A stretch of DNA of 64,000 nt, taken from NCBI GenBank assembly GCA_009760855.2, contig WPIO01000009.1, forward strand, positions 1,397,001 through 1,461,000, written 5' to 3'. A program made the position numbers and the translations under genes. Below the pieces are notes generated by a model. That model made no database searches and was not told where the DNA came from. It was given only the letters and a program-made list of their open reading frames with translations. Shown here in pieces: positions 46,601 through 57,954 of the stretch; position 1 is the stretch's first letter; each line of letters opens with the position of its first letter. Source of the stretch: Cristatella mucedo. Lineage: Eukaryota > Bryozoa > Phylactolaemata > Cristatellidae.

Positions 46601-46960
46601 TGTGCTGAAGACAGTTCTCCAGCATTAGTAAGACCCACTTTGTCCTCGTGTAGTTGTGGGTCTGCAAATGTAGATGCATGCAGCGTTGGTTATGTTAGTC
46701 GTCGACTTACAATCCTCATTGCCTAACAGCACTGCATCACCACCCAGTGACTCACCCTGACTGCACTGCCTGTTCTGCTTGCAGTCTTGCTTGAGGGCAG
46801 AAAGCCAAGGGCTGCTACCGTGAGCACTCTTCGGGCAGTCCTTGCCTGTCTTGTGCTCGCCTGCAGCAGCAGCAGTGGCAGCTTCATTGAAGTACATGCA
46901 CAGCCAGCTGCCAACTCTGCTGCCGGCTAGTGTGAGGGCCCTGTAATAGGGACCAGCAAC

Positions 46961-48065
46961 ATGGCCACCGACGAAAGCGAGCTGCTGCTGACATGCATCG
47001 CATGCGAGCAGCGGCTGCAAGAGCCCGTGCAACTTGTCTGTCTGCACCACTGCTGCCGGCGCTGCCTGCACTTAATCGCCGCTCGACCAGACAGGGATGG
47101 CAGCGCAGCGTGGGGTTTGAACTGCAAGGCTTGCGGCAAGGTGACGCCTGCCCGCGACCTTGACTCACTTGCCGAGAGCAGCTTCATTGCCGCTCGCTTA
47201 CTGCAGCTGAAGCTTAGCACTGGGCCCATGAGATGCCAGTTCCTGTGCAGCGACGATAACTTTGACGACGACGTGGTCGAGCACTGGTGCAACGACTGTA
47301 GGAAGGCGCTCTGCTCCAAGTGCCTGCGCCAGCATGGCAAGCTCTATGTCACGGGACATTCGGTAGTAGCAGCTGCGAGCGTCTTGCAGGCCGCCACCGG
47401 CCCCACGGGCACTCCATCGTTGCTGCTGCCTTTGTCCACTGCCTGTGGCATCCATAAGAAAGAGTTCGACTTCTACTGTGTGGAGTGCGGTGACCTGAAG
47501 TGCGGCTCTTGCGGCAGGGCGTGCTTGAACGCCGGACACAGGATGCAGGATAGCGTCGCCCGCGCCAAGCAAGCCGCCGACTCGGTCCGGGCCGCGCGAA
47601 GCGCCCTCGTGGCAGCCACCGGCTTGGTAAAGAAGCGTGTGGCTCTGCTCGACATAGCAGCTGAGGCTCGCAAGCGCGATGCCGAGAGGCTGAAGAGCAA
47701 CAAGCGTGCTGCGCTGGACGCCGTCAACGAGGCATACGAGCGCTCCGAGCTGACCCTGCAGCTGCTGTACAACAAGCTCGATGGTGACTTTGCGGGTCTG
47801 GTCGAGGACGCGCGACTCGTCGACAGGGGCCTGAGCCACGCCTTGGCCTACTCTGACGCCCTGCTCGGTGCCGGCGGCAATCCTGCTTGCCTGCTGCTGC
47901 AGGAACTGCGGCTGCTCGATTGCCTCCGCTCGCTCACTGTCGAAGCCTGTGCCATGGCCGACGATGCTGATGCTGGGGCTCAGGTAGCCATTGATGCACA
48001 GACGCCCGACGACTTCGTCGACATCGTGCAGCGAGCCATTGGCCTGCCTCGGGCCGCGGTCCAGG
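46961..48065 (+). CDS. TRIM-type protein, exon 1: RING, two B-boxes, coiled coil
   Basis: Predicted N-terminal 368 residues of a RING E3 ubiquitin-ligase-like protein. The RING is a full C3HC4: Cys12, 15, 27, His29, Cys32, 35, 55, 58. B-box 1 is about residues 92-133 (HWCNDCRKALCSKCLRQH). B-box 2 starts at residue 162 with C-x2-H, then YCVECGDLKCGSC and a His after a spacer. A helical, Ala/Arg/Lys/Glu-rich coiled coil follows (about 205-300). The ATG has a good context (CAACATGG), and an in-frame TAG lies about 33 bases upstream. Translation could run unspliced to TAG at 48119-48121, but CAGG followed by GTAGGC at 48066 is a donor in the phase (1) needed by exon 2. Codon use is GC-rich compared with the flanks. 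Membership of the TRIM family is family-based inference; the substrate is unknown. Confidence 0.8.
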
Positions 48066-48892
48066 GTAGGCCTTGTGTGGTTGCCATGGCTACATGCAAA
48101 AACTGTGTCCCTGCTGATTAGGTAGTTTGATGGTGCTGTGTCGAGTTGCTAGTCGGGCTGGCTTAGCTTGACAGCCTGGCCTAGCCTTGCTTTTGCCGTG
48201 ATGGCTAGCTCAGCGTTAGCCTAGCTTTACGTGTTGTCGAGCACCTGCCCATCGGTGCCAGAGTGGTGTAGCTTGGGTCATACATATCTGGTAGTGGTCT
48301 GTATGGATTCTGTGTTAGTTATGTCAGGTCATTCCTAGTTGATCAGTTGCTAACGTTCACTTCGAAAACTATCTCTCCGAATTTCTGAGTAGCATGTAGG
48401 AAACAAGCATTATCTCGAACAACAGCGCCTAACGAAAACTGCAAGACTGATGGATACCTGACTTTTTAGCCAATCTTAGCGATTAGGGCCGGATGGAAGC
48501 TACTAGTTTAAAAACCTAGATTAGCATTTGCATTGCGATATGTACAACATTGTTTAGATAACTATGCAGAAGTGAGTTACAAGGCCTTGTGTCGGAATTG
48601 AATTCATGTAATTTTAGTATCGACTTTCGAAGATTGTGGATTGGGTATTCACCAAATACCTCTACCATATTTGTTCAGGGTCTTAGCCTTAGAGTAAAAT
48701 GCTCGCATCTTATGATCCGTCGGGTGGATAGGTCGTTCAGCTGGCAATCCGTTTTGGTGCTTCGACCCCAGTGATAGCTACGACTAGCCGTTCCACTGTT
48801 TCACAAATTGGGCTTTTTAGCCTGCAAAATATTTTAGCTCTACTTATGAAACACACATGCTTGTGTGTGGTCTTTAACCATGACATCAATGC

Positions 48893-49060
48893 CTGAGCCC
48901 AGCCAGAGGCACTGTCACTAGCTTGGATAGCAGAACCCAGGTCGTGGGTTCGAGTCCTTCACCTGGCAATCATGTATGTGTAAAGCGCCTAGAAAGAGAT
49001 TAAGTTCTCTGAGGGCGCTTTATCAAGTGCATTATCATGATTATTATTATTATTATGTAT
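48893..49060 (+). repeat. chimeric SINE: tRNA-type head with LINE-A tail
   Basis: The head has GTCGTGGGTTCGAGTCC (perfect B box). After about 20 bases comes the LINE-A 3' hairpin, identical over 52 bases (48980-49031) to the intact LINE-A at 30151-30202, then ATT repeats. The A box is unclear, so the head may be truncated. It differs from SINE-A in both head and tail. Confidence 0.85.
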
Positions 49061-49504
49061 TGACTAGTTCAAGCCGTTGTGATAGCCATTAAGGCCTTTC
49101 TACTGCTATACATACAAGGCAGTGAAATCAGCTAACTATGCACTCTACCGAAACCATGTCTGTGTGTATGCGCCTTTGTGTGAGCGCCCCGGTTTGTGCA
49201 TGCGTGCGTGCGCGTCCATGCCTGTGTGCTTGTGTGCTCGATAATGCCAATTAGTCTCTAATTTGTGTGACTGGCAACGAAAGTTTTAAGGCTATTGTTG
49301 CCAGCAATATATTATTACCTTCTTCAACTTGGTTGTCTACCTAGCATCTACCTGAAGTGTCAAGCTGAGCTGACAATTGTATCCAGCCAAAATTCCCATG
49401 TGCACATTCGCTCATGCCCTATTGGTAAAGTACACTCGGAGCTACTCCATTCTCCATTACGTAGTCACAGACATTAAGAATATGTATAGATCGGTTTGTA
49501 CCGA

Positions 49505-49650
49505 AGCCTAATTTATATAGCTTTTGGAGTCTTACAGGCCATCGCCCTGTTGGCAGCTAGCAATTAAGGATTGCCTGCTACAAGACTTGAACCCACAATC
49601 CAGTCACAAAGTGCAAGTTAATTACATGCAGGGCTGTGCTGCATGTCAAG
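49505..49650 (-). repeat. SINE-C, degraded copy
   Basis: Minus strand: ACTTGCACTTTGTGACTGG, GTGGGTTCAAGTC (B box), GGCAATCCTTAATTGC, then CTATATAAATTAGG. Shares CTGCACTTTG and the B-box context with the copy at 59.4 kb. Confidence 0.6.
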
Positions 49651-49689
49651 ACACCGGCCGTTTGACTTCGTCTGTCCTCAGCTTTGCAT

Positions 49690-49866
49690 TAAAAAAGTCC
49701 TAGCTGATTAAACCGACTCTTTTTATATGGCGACAGAAGATCCTTTACGGCTATCACCACTGCTTGAGGTGGAGATAAAGGATCGCCCGCCGTAGTAATC
49801 GAACCCACGACCTCGTGACAGGTTGTGAAAGCAACCGCCTTACCCAGTGTGCCATCACGGCTCACA
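49690..49866 (-). repeat. SINE-B, near complete
   Basis: Minus strand: GTGAGCCGTGATGGCACACTG, GCGGTTGCTTTCACAACC, GGTCGTGGGTTCGATTAC (B box), GCGATCCTTTATCTCC, GATAGCCGTAAAGGATCTTC, CGCCATATAAAAAGAG, TTAATCAGCTAG. Aligns end to end with the plus-strand copy at 59.2 kb. Confidence 0.85.
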
Positions 49867-50399
49867 GCGTACAGGCATTGACGCCAAATTGGGTATGCTA
49901 TTCATTTTAAAAAGTGCTAAGTCCTTCCACTGTGGCTTTGCCTAGACCTTGCTTGAATCGAGATGGTGCAAGCAGGCAACTGGCACACACACACACTCAC
50001 ACACATACAGAGCAAGGAAGTTTGGTCACCAAACGATATCAGGTGATGAATTTCCTATTTTGAGGCTACAGCCACGAGCGTTTCTATGACAACCATCGTT
50101 AGCTGCCCATTGAAGGTCAATAGAGTAAACAGATTCAATCTAGCTCTCTTTCCTGCTACATCTGCTTGGTATATAGGCCTAACTGAAGCGTTTTGCATTT
50201 ATAATAACAGTCAGACCTCATCCTAAACTTGCCATTAGTTCCAGACACGTGGTACCCCAATCGGAGCCCTAGCCTAATCCTCCCAGGGTGCACGAACTTA
50301 CTGGCTGGCCCATAAGCTGCAAAAGTTCTTTCGGTCCTTTGTATGGCAGGCAGAAGCGACTTAATGTTATTTAGTGCTAATATTACTGTGCCATATTAC

Positions 50400-50532
50400 T
50401 TGTTTGGTTCAGAGGTAAGGTGCTCGCCTTTGACTAACTAGGTCATGGGCTCAAAGAGCCATGCCATGTCTGTGGGAAGCACCTGAATAGGGATGAAGGT
50501 CTGTTTAAAGGCTATGCAAATGCATTTTTAAT
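50400..50532 (+). repeat. SINE-A, degraded copy in the intron
   Basis: TTTGGTTCAGAGGTAAGGTG, CATGGGCTCAAAG, CTGAATAGGGATGAAGG, GGCTATGCAAATG. Confidence 0.75.
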
Positions 50533-50705
50533 TGTATGTATAATGTATTGCTGTATGCTAACACATGCTTTGAGCAATAGTTAATGTCTGAATTTCAGTT
50601 GAGTTAATCTTAATTTTCACTAAAATATTGTGAAACCGCTTGTGCAAAATATCGTTCTTAACATTTTGCAGCAACTGCTACTAGAAGATATGTTTTCTGT
50701 TTCAG

Positions 50706-51910
50706 TTCAAAGTGCAAGTCCACTGGGGAATGCTAACACCAGCCAGAAGCCTTTTGACGTCAGAGCCGATGAGTGTGCCACCCATCTGCCTGCTAGCAAT
50801 GCAGCTGCTGCAAGTCGCAGTGGTATCCAGGTGACTCCCAGTGTACAGCCCAATGCAGCATTGAAGCCGACATCTGGCCCAGGCAGAGCCATGTTCACCG
50901 GTATCGGCCTTACCCAGTCCGACTGTGCTCAAGCTAGCAGTTCGGCCAGCCTGTACGGAGCTACTCCCAATAGCTGTTCCGATAGTGTTGCTACAGCAGG
51001 GAGCACTGTCCCACTGGCAACCGCGAAACCTTCCAGCAGTTTCAAGGTCGGCGCTGGTTGCCGCGACATTGCTGTAACCAATGATGGTCGGGTGCTGATT
51101 GCCGACGGCTGTCTCAAGGAGTACGAAGCAAGCGGACGGCTGGTAAGCGAGTGGATGCCGCCACCTGTGACGTCGACTGAGAGTCGAGCCGGCGACAGCT
51201 GCAAGCAGCAGGACAAGGTCTTTGCCATCGGCCTGTCAGGCAACGGTAGTATCGTTGCTGGGTTATTCCTCTCTTGCCGCCTGCTGCTGCTCAAGCGGGC
51301 TGCTACTGCTGTGGCGAGCGGGCCTGCCTGGCAATCTGAAGGCAGAGATCTGGCTGTTCCTGCGCGCCCTGTAAGGCTGAGCGCCTGTGGCGACCTGTGT
51401 GCTGTATCCTGCACCGACAGTGCCTCGTTCAATGATGCCAGCCGCTGCATTTATCTCGTGTCGCTTATTAACAGCACCACGCTGCTGAACCTGGACCCAC
51501 TCTACGATATCAGCAACCTGCATCTGACCAGCAACATGATCGTGGTCTCCAGCAAAGGGAAGCAGAGCCTAGGCGATGGATCCACTGCCTGGGTGGTGGA
51601 TGCATACCAACATGCCCCCCCAGCCGAGCGTCTATGGCGTAATGATGTGTATGGAGAGGCTAGTGGTATCTGCATGTCACCAAGAGGAGATGCGTCGGTT
51701 TGCATAGCGCTGCGCACGCGGGCCGGCGTCATTGAGTCGATCGATGCACGTGGCGGTTCGCAGAGGCCTATCCTGAAAGGCAAGCCGGAGCTTGATAAGC
51801 CTTGGTTGGTAGCAGCTTCATGCAATGGTGGTCAGCAGCCGTTGCTCGCTGTGGTTTCCGGTGATAGCGATCATGTAGTAACTGTCTACCAGTCGATTGA
51901 CTTCTCCTGA
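50706..51910 (+). CDS. TRIM-type protein, exon 2: linker and NHL-like beta-propeller
   Basis: Completes the protein (predicted residues 369-769) from the acceptor at 50705 to TGA at 51908-51910. Residues about 370-478 are a Ser/Ala/Thr-rich, probably disordered linker. From about residue 480 repeated blade-like strands begin: AGCRDIAVTNDGRVLIADGC then LKEYEASGRLVSEW resembles an NHL blade (G-I-A-V-x-x-D-G-x-V-x-V-A-D...V-x-x-F-x-x-x-G). Later blades (ASGICMSPRGDASVCIAL, PWLVAASCNGGQQPLLAVVSG) are weaker. In known TRIM-NHL proteins the propeller binds RNA or protein partners (family knowledge). No filamin-type repeat is evident between coiled coil and propeller. The frame is also open upstream to 50630, but the acceptor and intron phase favour 50706. 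Confidence 0.75.
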
Positions 51911-52530
51911 TGGCAAGAGTGGCTGTAGCCGACATTTGTCGCAAGCTCCTGCCGAGTGTTGATGTTTTCTTCAATTTAATTGTAATCCGACTCGTTGGCT
52001 AGAGCAGTGCAGTATGATCAATAGATTCGTAATCTGCAGTGTTAAAACGACCGTCGAGAATCCCGAGTCGGGGCGGCTATGAAATAATTGTGGGCAGCTT
52101 AGCTTTGGAAACATATTCCTTAAAGTCAGCCAGAATGTTCTTCGTGGGTTGTTAGATCATTGGAATGCTAGGAATGTGTGCCTAATTGCGTATGGGTATC
52201 TAAGCAGAGAACGTATTTTTTAAGGCACCATTATGAGGCAAACTGGATTTTACATGCACCTTACATTACTTCAGAAATAAAACATAAAAGATTTTCAAGC
52301 AGAAATTGCTTCGAGAAAAGCAAAGATTTTGAATGGCCGACTTACCAAGGTTTTGGTACCTGGTACCTGGGTTTTGCTAGATTTTGTAGATCAACCTGTA
52401 GAGGCCCGATAGATCCCTGTGAGGCAAGCAGCAGTTTGACTCATTTGATTAAACCAAGAACTGCTTGTCTTAGTATGTTACCTATTACGAAAACTAACGC
52501 AATAAAGCTGATTTGAGGCCTAGCTTATGT
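51911..52530 (+). terminator. 3' untranslated region and polyadenylation signal
   Basis: AATAAA occurs at 52276-52281 and 52501-52506. The second is followed within about 30 bases by TATGTTTTGTTTTGTAGG, a GT/T-rich element typical of a real site. A 112-codon frame at 52178-52516 is probably incidental. Confidence 0.5.
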
Positions 52531-54866
52531 TTTGTTTTGTAGGTTCCATAATAGATTGTGTTTCAGATGCTGTTAACCCAGTCTGGGTGCTACCCAGAAT
52601 GGTACTGGTATATCGAAACAAGGCTATTCCAGCCACCAATTCGTTCTTTTCTGGACGTTTCTCCTAAGATATGTTCCATATTTTAGCACATTAACCTGTA
52701 CTTGGATGCCTCCTCTTGCATTTGCTGCTGTTGATTCCCTAACAGCTCTAGAGTAAGTTATTTTGCCTCGGTATAACCTATCGGTACTGCTGATATCTCT
52801 GCAGGAATTAAACTTGCAAAAAGTTTTGGGTGACTTGTTTCAAGTTTCTGCCTCTATGTTTGGAAATGGTCCTTTATTGAAGACTGTGTTGCTTAATAAC
52901 AGTTGAGATTGAGTAAGTCGCCCGACATGTTTTGTAAGTTTACATTTTTATGGAGAGGCATATGCTGTGGACCACTTGGTCTTCCCATTTTACTCGGAAC
53001 GACAGTATACCTGGATCATTCCAAGGCAGTCTTACGGTAATTTATTTCAAAGTAGTATAACCAAGCTAGCGAATTGGCCGTTCAACAGACTAGATGCACT
53101 CGGAGTTAGTCAATATCCACTAAGAATCGGTTTGAAACAGGCTCGATGCCTTCTGTTTACCTGTGGCTCTTGTAATCAAATTATCAGCCATTATCATAAT
53201 TTACTAACCTCGGGAAACTCAGTCTCTCATTCACCTTGGCTCACTTTGAACTTTGATTAAACATTTTTTTTAAATGGTAAATTTATCAAACGAGAACATG
53301 GCAGGTGACCAGTACAGGTCAGCAACTTGCAACACATTTCAATGCTATGTCAGTTCTGCCGTACTACCTTGTGGCTGCAGGAGAACCCGTGTGCAATAGC
53401 TAGCTTTGGTCAAACTAACGAGTTAGCACCTTCGTCGGTGTGGAAGCTTGATGATCGCATCTGGAGGCAGCTCAGCTGTAAGCAAGAGGTGCTGCTAGAT
53501 ATCGAGCCTAAATGTGGTTCCCATCATCCGAACATTCTTGAAGAGGAAGAGAGGCTACACTTCGTGAGTGTTTATGCGGAATGTGAAAGATCAGTATCGC
53601 TTTGCGGTCATCGGCTGCATTACTGAGCCATCAGTGTCAGACCAGCATGTCGTTAGGTAGCCAAGCTGACAGATTACTGATTGGGCTCCACAGGAGCTCG
53701 CCCAGCTGATGAGCAACAGGTGCTCTTTAGTCTTTTGGAGTTGTCTATTTAAACTGCCGACAGCTCCTAGGCTGCCTGCAGGGCAGAAACGTCTGCAATC
53801 AACCCCTCAACTGCAATCAAGTCAATCCTACTAGGAACATGGTACAAACGATGTTGAGCAACTCTTGACTCCCGTCGTATCCAGCAAACCCTATTCCTGG
53901 TGAGGATCTTAAGAGCAGGTTCCGGGAATAGCACCTAACTGGCTTACCCACCAAAGCAGCTTAAGGTAATACAACCCTGGCAAAAAAAGCGTCGCCGCAA
54001 AATACTCCCAAGACAAAAATTATTATTTAATTTGTAAGCTCAGTTGATTCTAAGAAATGTAAGGTTTTACGACAGTTTTAGAATCACAAAGGACGAAACT
54101 ATTTCCAGCGATCGTCTGATTGTTCACATACGCATGCTGGTTCATTCGATTGTTCAGTAAAATGGTAGGTATGCTGGTGCATCTTGCTGTTTCAGTGAAA
54201 TACCTGTGTTTCTTTTTTAAATTATCCGGTGTTTACTTTCTAGATTAAGATTTTTTAAATTAAATACAGGTCTCCATATCTCGGCTAATGACTTGCAAGC
54301 TTAATTCTTTGCAGCGTCGATAGGGTGATAGTTTTCGGTGAATAGTGTTGTGTCATCATCAAGAACCTTCTACTGTATGCCTGACGATTGACCTCTATGA
54401 ACCTCCACGACCCACTTCAATCAGAATTGACTCTCGCCTTAGATAGGGGACTCCATAATTTTAAAGTCAATCTTCTGAGATTATAATTTCTCCAAAGCTA
54501 TTTGTAAATGTTAACGTCTTAAAAAATTTTAATTTCGGAATATTAGCAACTTTACCTCGGCTATTTTGTCAGAGTTTTATCTCCTTGTTAGCTCAGGTTC
54601 GGACGAACAAGAAACACATATTCTATCAGTTCAGTTAGATTTTTGCAGTGATTTCGATAATGAGTATACATTTTCAGAAACAGGAACGTGGAAAGTGGCT
54701 AAACATATCAATATTCATTTTGGAGCTAGTTCTTCCTATCTCCTTGCTTGCATAGTTTGCACTTAGTTTTTGAAAGACATTTAGGCTTTAAAAAGCATTG
54801 GAATCGAGAAATCATTGAAATTATGTCTCAGCACAGAGCTGAATGTTTAGCATTCGTCTTCCTGAT
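52531..54866. other. unrecognised intergenic DNA
   Basis: No named repeat. A 99-codon plus frame at 53327-53626 shows no motif. Confidence 0.3.
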
Positions 54867-54867
54867 A

Positions 54868-55045
54868 ATAATATGAATAATAACATTAATACCAATACAC
54901 TTAGTAAACTATCTCCAATGAACTCAATATCTTTTAAGTGCTTTACATTTGCTGCAAAAGAAAAAAGATCGGATGGTTAGTGTTAGCATGCTCAATAAAC
55001 AAGAATAACATGGTAAGGGGTAACACACAAGGTCAGCATACATTT
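54868..55045 (-). mobile_element. LINE-A 3' end fragment, degraded
   Basis: AATAATATGAATAATAAC, CCAATACACTTAGTAAAC, hairpin remnant AATGAACTCAATATC, and GTGCTTTACATTTGCTGC. Stops near CAAGGTCAGCATAC. Confidence 0.8.
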
Positions 55046-55339
55046 TTAAATCGCTTTATGCTCATTTCAACTCCTTTGGACTCGGAGTGTTGTGCTGTGG
55101 TAGGTTACGATTATTTTCTTAAAATCTCTCTCTTCAGCTGCAAAGATCAAGTCTAAGTCTGAGACTATTGAGCAACTCTTTCATAATCCTGTGAACAGCA
55201 AAGATTAATTTCCATATAAGTAAATGGCATTTGGTTGTAAAGTTGCTTTATGCCACTTTCATGGGTAGAACAGCCACATTTGAAACTCTAAGCTTTCCTT
55301 GCCTCATATGATTCGCTGTGGCTGATCTTGACTCTAATC

Positions 55340-55490
55340 GACCTAGTTTGGTCCAGGGTTTGAGGTGCTCTCCCAGGCCAAGGTTTGGCTGAGTGAGGTC
55401 GTGGGCTGGAGCCCGGAGGCATATGTGAAGTGCCTGAATAGTGATTAAGTTCTCTTGGGGCGCTACACAAATTCATTATATATATATTAT
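55340..55490 (+). repeat. SINE-A, near complete
   Basis: ACCTAGTTTGGTCCAGGG, GTCGTGGGCTGGAGCCC, GGCATATGTGAAGTGCCTG, ATTAAGTTCTCTTGGGGCGC, ATTCATTATATATAT. Confidence 0.8.
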
Positions 55491-57100
55491 ATATACTAGA
55501 CAATCCATCATCAACAACTCGAGGAGTCATGCAGCATTTTATTTTTACTTATGATGCTGCTTGAATGTTTCTGCCAACAATTTTGAGACGATTTTAACTG
55601 AATTGAGCCTTTGTAGCACGATTTCGGAAAGCTGAGCTATCAGGGTTGCACTGTTTTGGCCCTATTGCATGTAGCTATTATGTATAATACTTACGTCTGG
55701 GTACTAAGAATTTCGTCAGTAGGCTTGATAGTGATGACTCCACACTGTGATAATTCTATTTAAATTGTTTTTAGTGACTTATCTCGACTGATGGATCCTT
55801 TTAAATAAAATGGGTATCATTACCCACTTAATGGATCCCAGCTTTTCAGCAGGCAGGCGGAGTCCTGTATTTCGCTCAGCTAGCAGGATGGAAAGCAGCT
55901 AAGGCTTTTCTGCATATATATTAGTGCTGGAACGAGGCTTCTTAATCCGCTAAACTTGACGATTTTGGTCAACAACGGTTTATCAATAACAATTACCTCT
56001 GGCGTAGTCATGCTATGCTTTGTTGACCAAATTGCTCAGTATGCCATCGCTGCAGGTTTCGTCTAGGAGATCCTTTATGTAAAGAATCTGCTCCTTTGCT
56101 CAAGGCCATGGGTCCCTTGCAATTATTGAGCTGCCGTAAGCCTGTAAATGAGTCATTTGGATGTCACTTGTGGTTTTAGCCATAATAGCTAGGCTAGTAT
56201 TTGTGCTTTTTCTGAATTGGCATTTATATTAGAGCTTCGTGCAGGCTATCACGTAATGTGTCATCGTTGGCATATCGAGAGCTGCAGGTTTTTATTTTTT
56301 TTAACGGCCAGTAGGAGACCACGGCAGCGATGACGAGCGCTCATGCCTTAATATAAAGTTCACAAACCTAGTGAAAGCAAATCTATTGGACGGCATCGGA
56401 AGGTTAAGTGTGTTCAATAAAGGCAATAATATACAGCAGCAGATCCGTGGCATAGAATTCAATTCAACGTAGAATATTGATGCCAACTCCGGAAGCACTA
56501 CTCACTGCTTATCACTTATTGTTGGCCATTATGCAGCATCGGCCGTAGATAATCGCTTAGCCGTTCCGAGCCATTACAACTGAGGACAACCGGTAACTGA
56601 TGTGGGTCCTATTCCTGGTGGCTTAGCTTGCCTCTGCTTCACCGGCAAGCTGGAACATTCACTTTAATGGACGTGCCACGTTTATTCCCATGGGTCTCTG
56701 GCATAGACTCTCGTGTTCAATATTTAAGGACTTAGCAATAAATTATTCTAAAATTAAAATACCGACGCTACAAGTTTAATCTTCAATTTTATCCTTTAAG
56801 CTTCTGTTACCTTACGAACTATCACTCCAGCCTCTGATCCCTGAGGTCACTCGTTCTCCATTCGGTAGGTCACGACATTGCCATCTTTCTTTATAGTACG
56901 GGGTATTCCGTAGTGGTTAGCAGCTATTCAAAAATCTGACTGATCATAAAACCATTTACTTGTGTTTATTCACGTCTGAAATTGACATACAGGGCTAAGA
57001 TTTCATCTGACAAAGAATTTCTAGCTTGCCGAGTAAAAAAATATGGATAATAATATAGCAGCTAATTTATATCAAAAGACTACCCAAGTTGATATGAAAA
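55491..57100. other. unrecognised intergenic DNA
   Basis: No gene or repeat recognised. Confidence 0.3.
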
Positions 57101-57129
57101 AGAATAATAACAATAATTCACTTGATCCT

Positions 57130-57600
57130 ATTATTGCCTTGACGGTCTATGACAGCCCTCCCCACGACCTGTCGTTGTGCTGGGTAGAGCGACCGAGCAA
57201 CAAATGTGCTGGCTCCTATACCAAAACCTTTATTTCAAAACTATGCCGGCTATGTCTACACACCCTAGCTGGCGTCGATGGATCTAGCCATCCCCTCCCG
57301 TCGTACTCCTTCGGCAGTCTTATATTCCACGCATGCATTGTTTTTGTACTGTGTCGGGCCATTGTTCGTTCCGAACCTGCCCGACAGCTGGCGGCAGTTT
57401 GTGGTAGATGAATGTCCCCACATATGCCGCCGATGCATGGATTTGGGCAGGACTGCCCAGTCATCTGACGAGTCGTCGTCCGTCCTTTCGCTGCTCGTGA
57501 GCTTGCGGCTGCTTCAGCAGTCTGAGAGCCCTCACAGGATCTCCCCAGACTGCATAGTCATGGTCCTTCACACGTCCCAAATTAGCAAACTCCTGTCCAG
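57130..57600 (-). mobile_element. possible LTR-like segment
   Basis: Minus strand has a TATA-like GGAATATAAGAC (about 57320) and, about 90 bases on, GAAATAAAGG (about 57230), the order of promoter and polyadenylation signal in an LTR. GC is higher than in the surroundings. GACGGT occurs at about 57140 and 57599, near where target duplications would lie, but the inner ends are not TG...CA, so the borders are not established. Confidence 0.3.
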
Positions 57601-57623
57601 ACGGTAATGGTATCGATAGGAAC

Positions 57624-57812
57624 AAAGCCGGCTTTGGTGAGCCGAGGCAGTGACGAGCTTAGGAACAAAGCTTTGGTGAGCCGAGGCAGTGACGAGCTTA
57701 GGAACAAAGCTTTGGTGAGCCGAGGCAGTGACGAGCTTAGGAACAAAGCTTTGGTGAGCCGAGGCAGTGACGAGCTTAGGAACAAAGCTTTGGTGAGCCG
57801 AGGCAGTGACAA
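57624..57812 (+). repeat. 39-bp tandem repeat, five units, 13-codon period
   Basis: Units of AACAAAGCTTTGGTGAGCC + GAGGCAGTGACGAGCTTAGG, four of them identical; the first has a 4-base insertion (CCGG). Read in the plus frame it encodes NKALVSRGSDELR repeats inside a 115-codon frame from 57607 to 57954. The minus strand is also open, so openness does not prove coding. Confidence 0.95.
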
Positions 57813-57954
57813 AAAATCAACTGAGAATCAGTCGGTAGCCTGCAGTATTAATAAGCAAGTAGTTTTGACAACAGCTACTCATGAATTTGTACTCATTCGC
57901 TACTCAGAGGCATTGCTGGTGAATCCAAGAGAGTCTTGTGAACCCACAGCATAA

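Larger units (their letters stand above)
48066..50705 (+). other. intron of the TRIM-type gene, 2640 bp
   Basis: Starts GTAGGC and ends in a pyrimidine-rich TATGTTTTCTGTTTCAG. Both borders are phase 1; the joined codon is G+TT (Val), giving RAAVQ-V-QSASPL. The intron holds a chimeric SINE (48.9 kb), SINE-C (49.5 kb), SINE-B (49.7 kb), a CA patch (49.98 kb) and SINE-A (50.4 kb). No transcript evidence was available. Confidence 0.65.

Noticed and set aside
47198-47839. 213-codon minus-strand open frame
   Set aside because: It lies antisense to the RING/B-box exon, is explained by the GC-rich codon use there, and has no motif of its own.
47981-47986. Alternative splice donor CAG/GTAGCC in exon 1
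   Set aside because: It ends exon 1 in phase 0, which does not join in frame with the phase-1 acceptor at 50705; the donor at 48066 does.
50929-51450. 173-codon minus-strand open frame
   Set aside because: Antisense shadow of the propeller exon, without recognisable domains.
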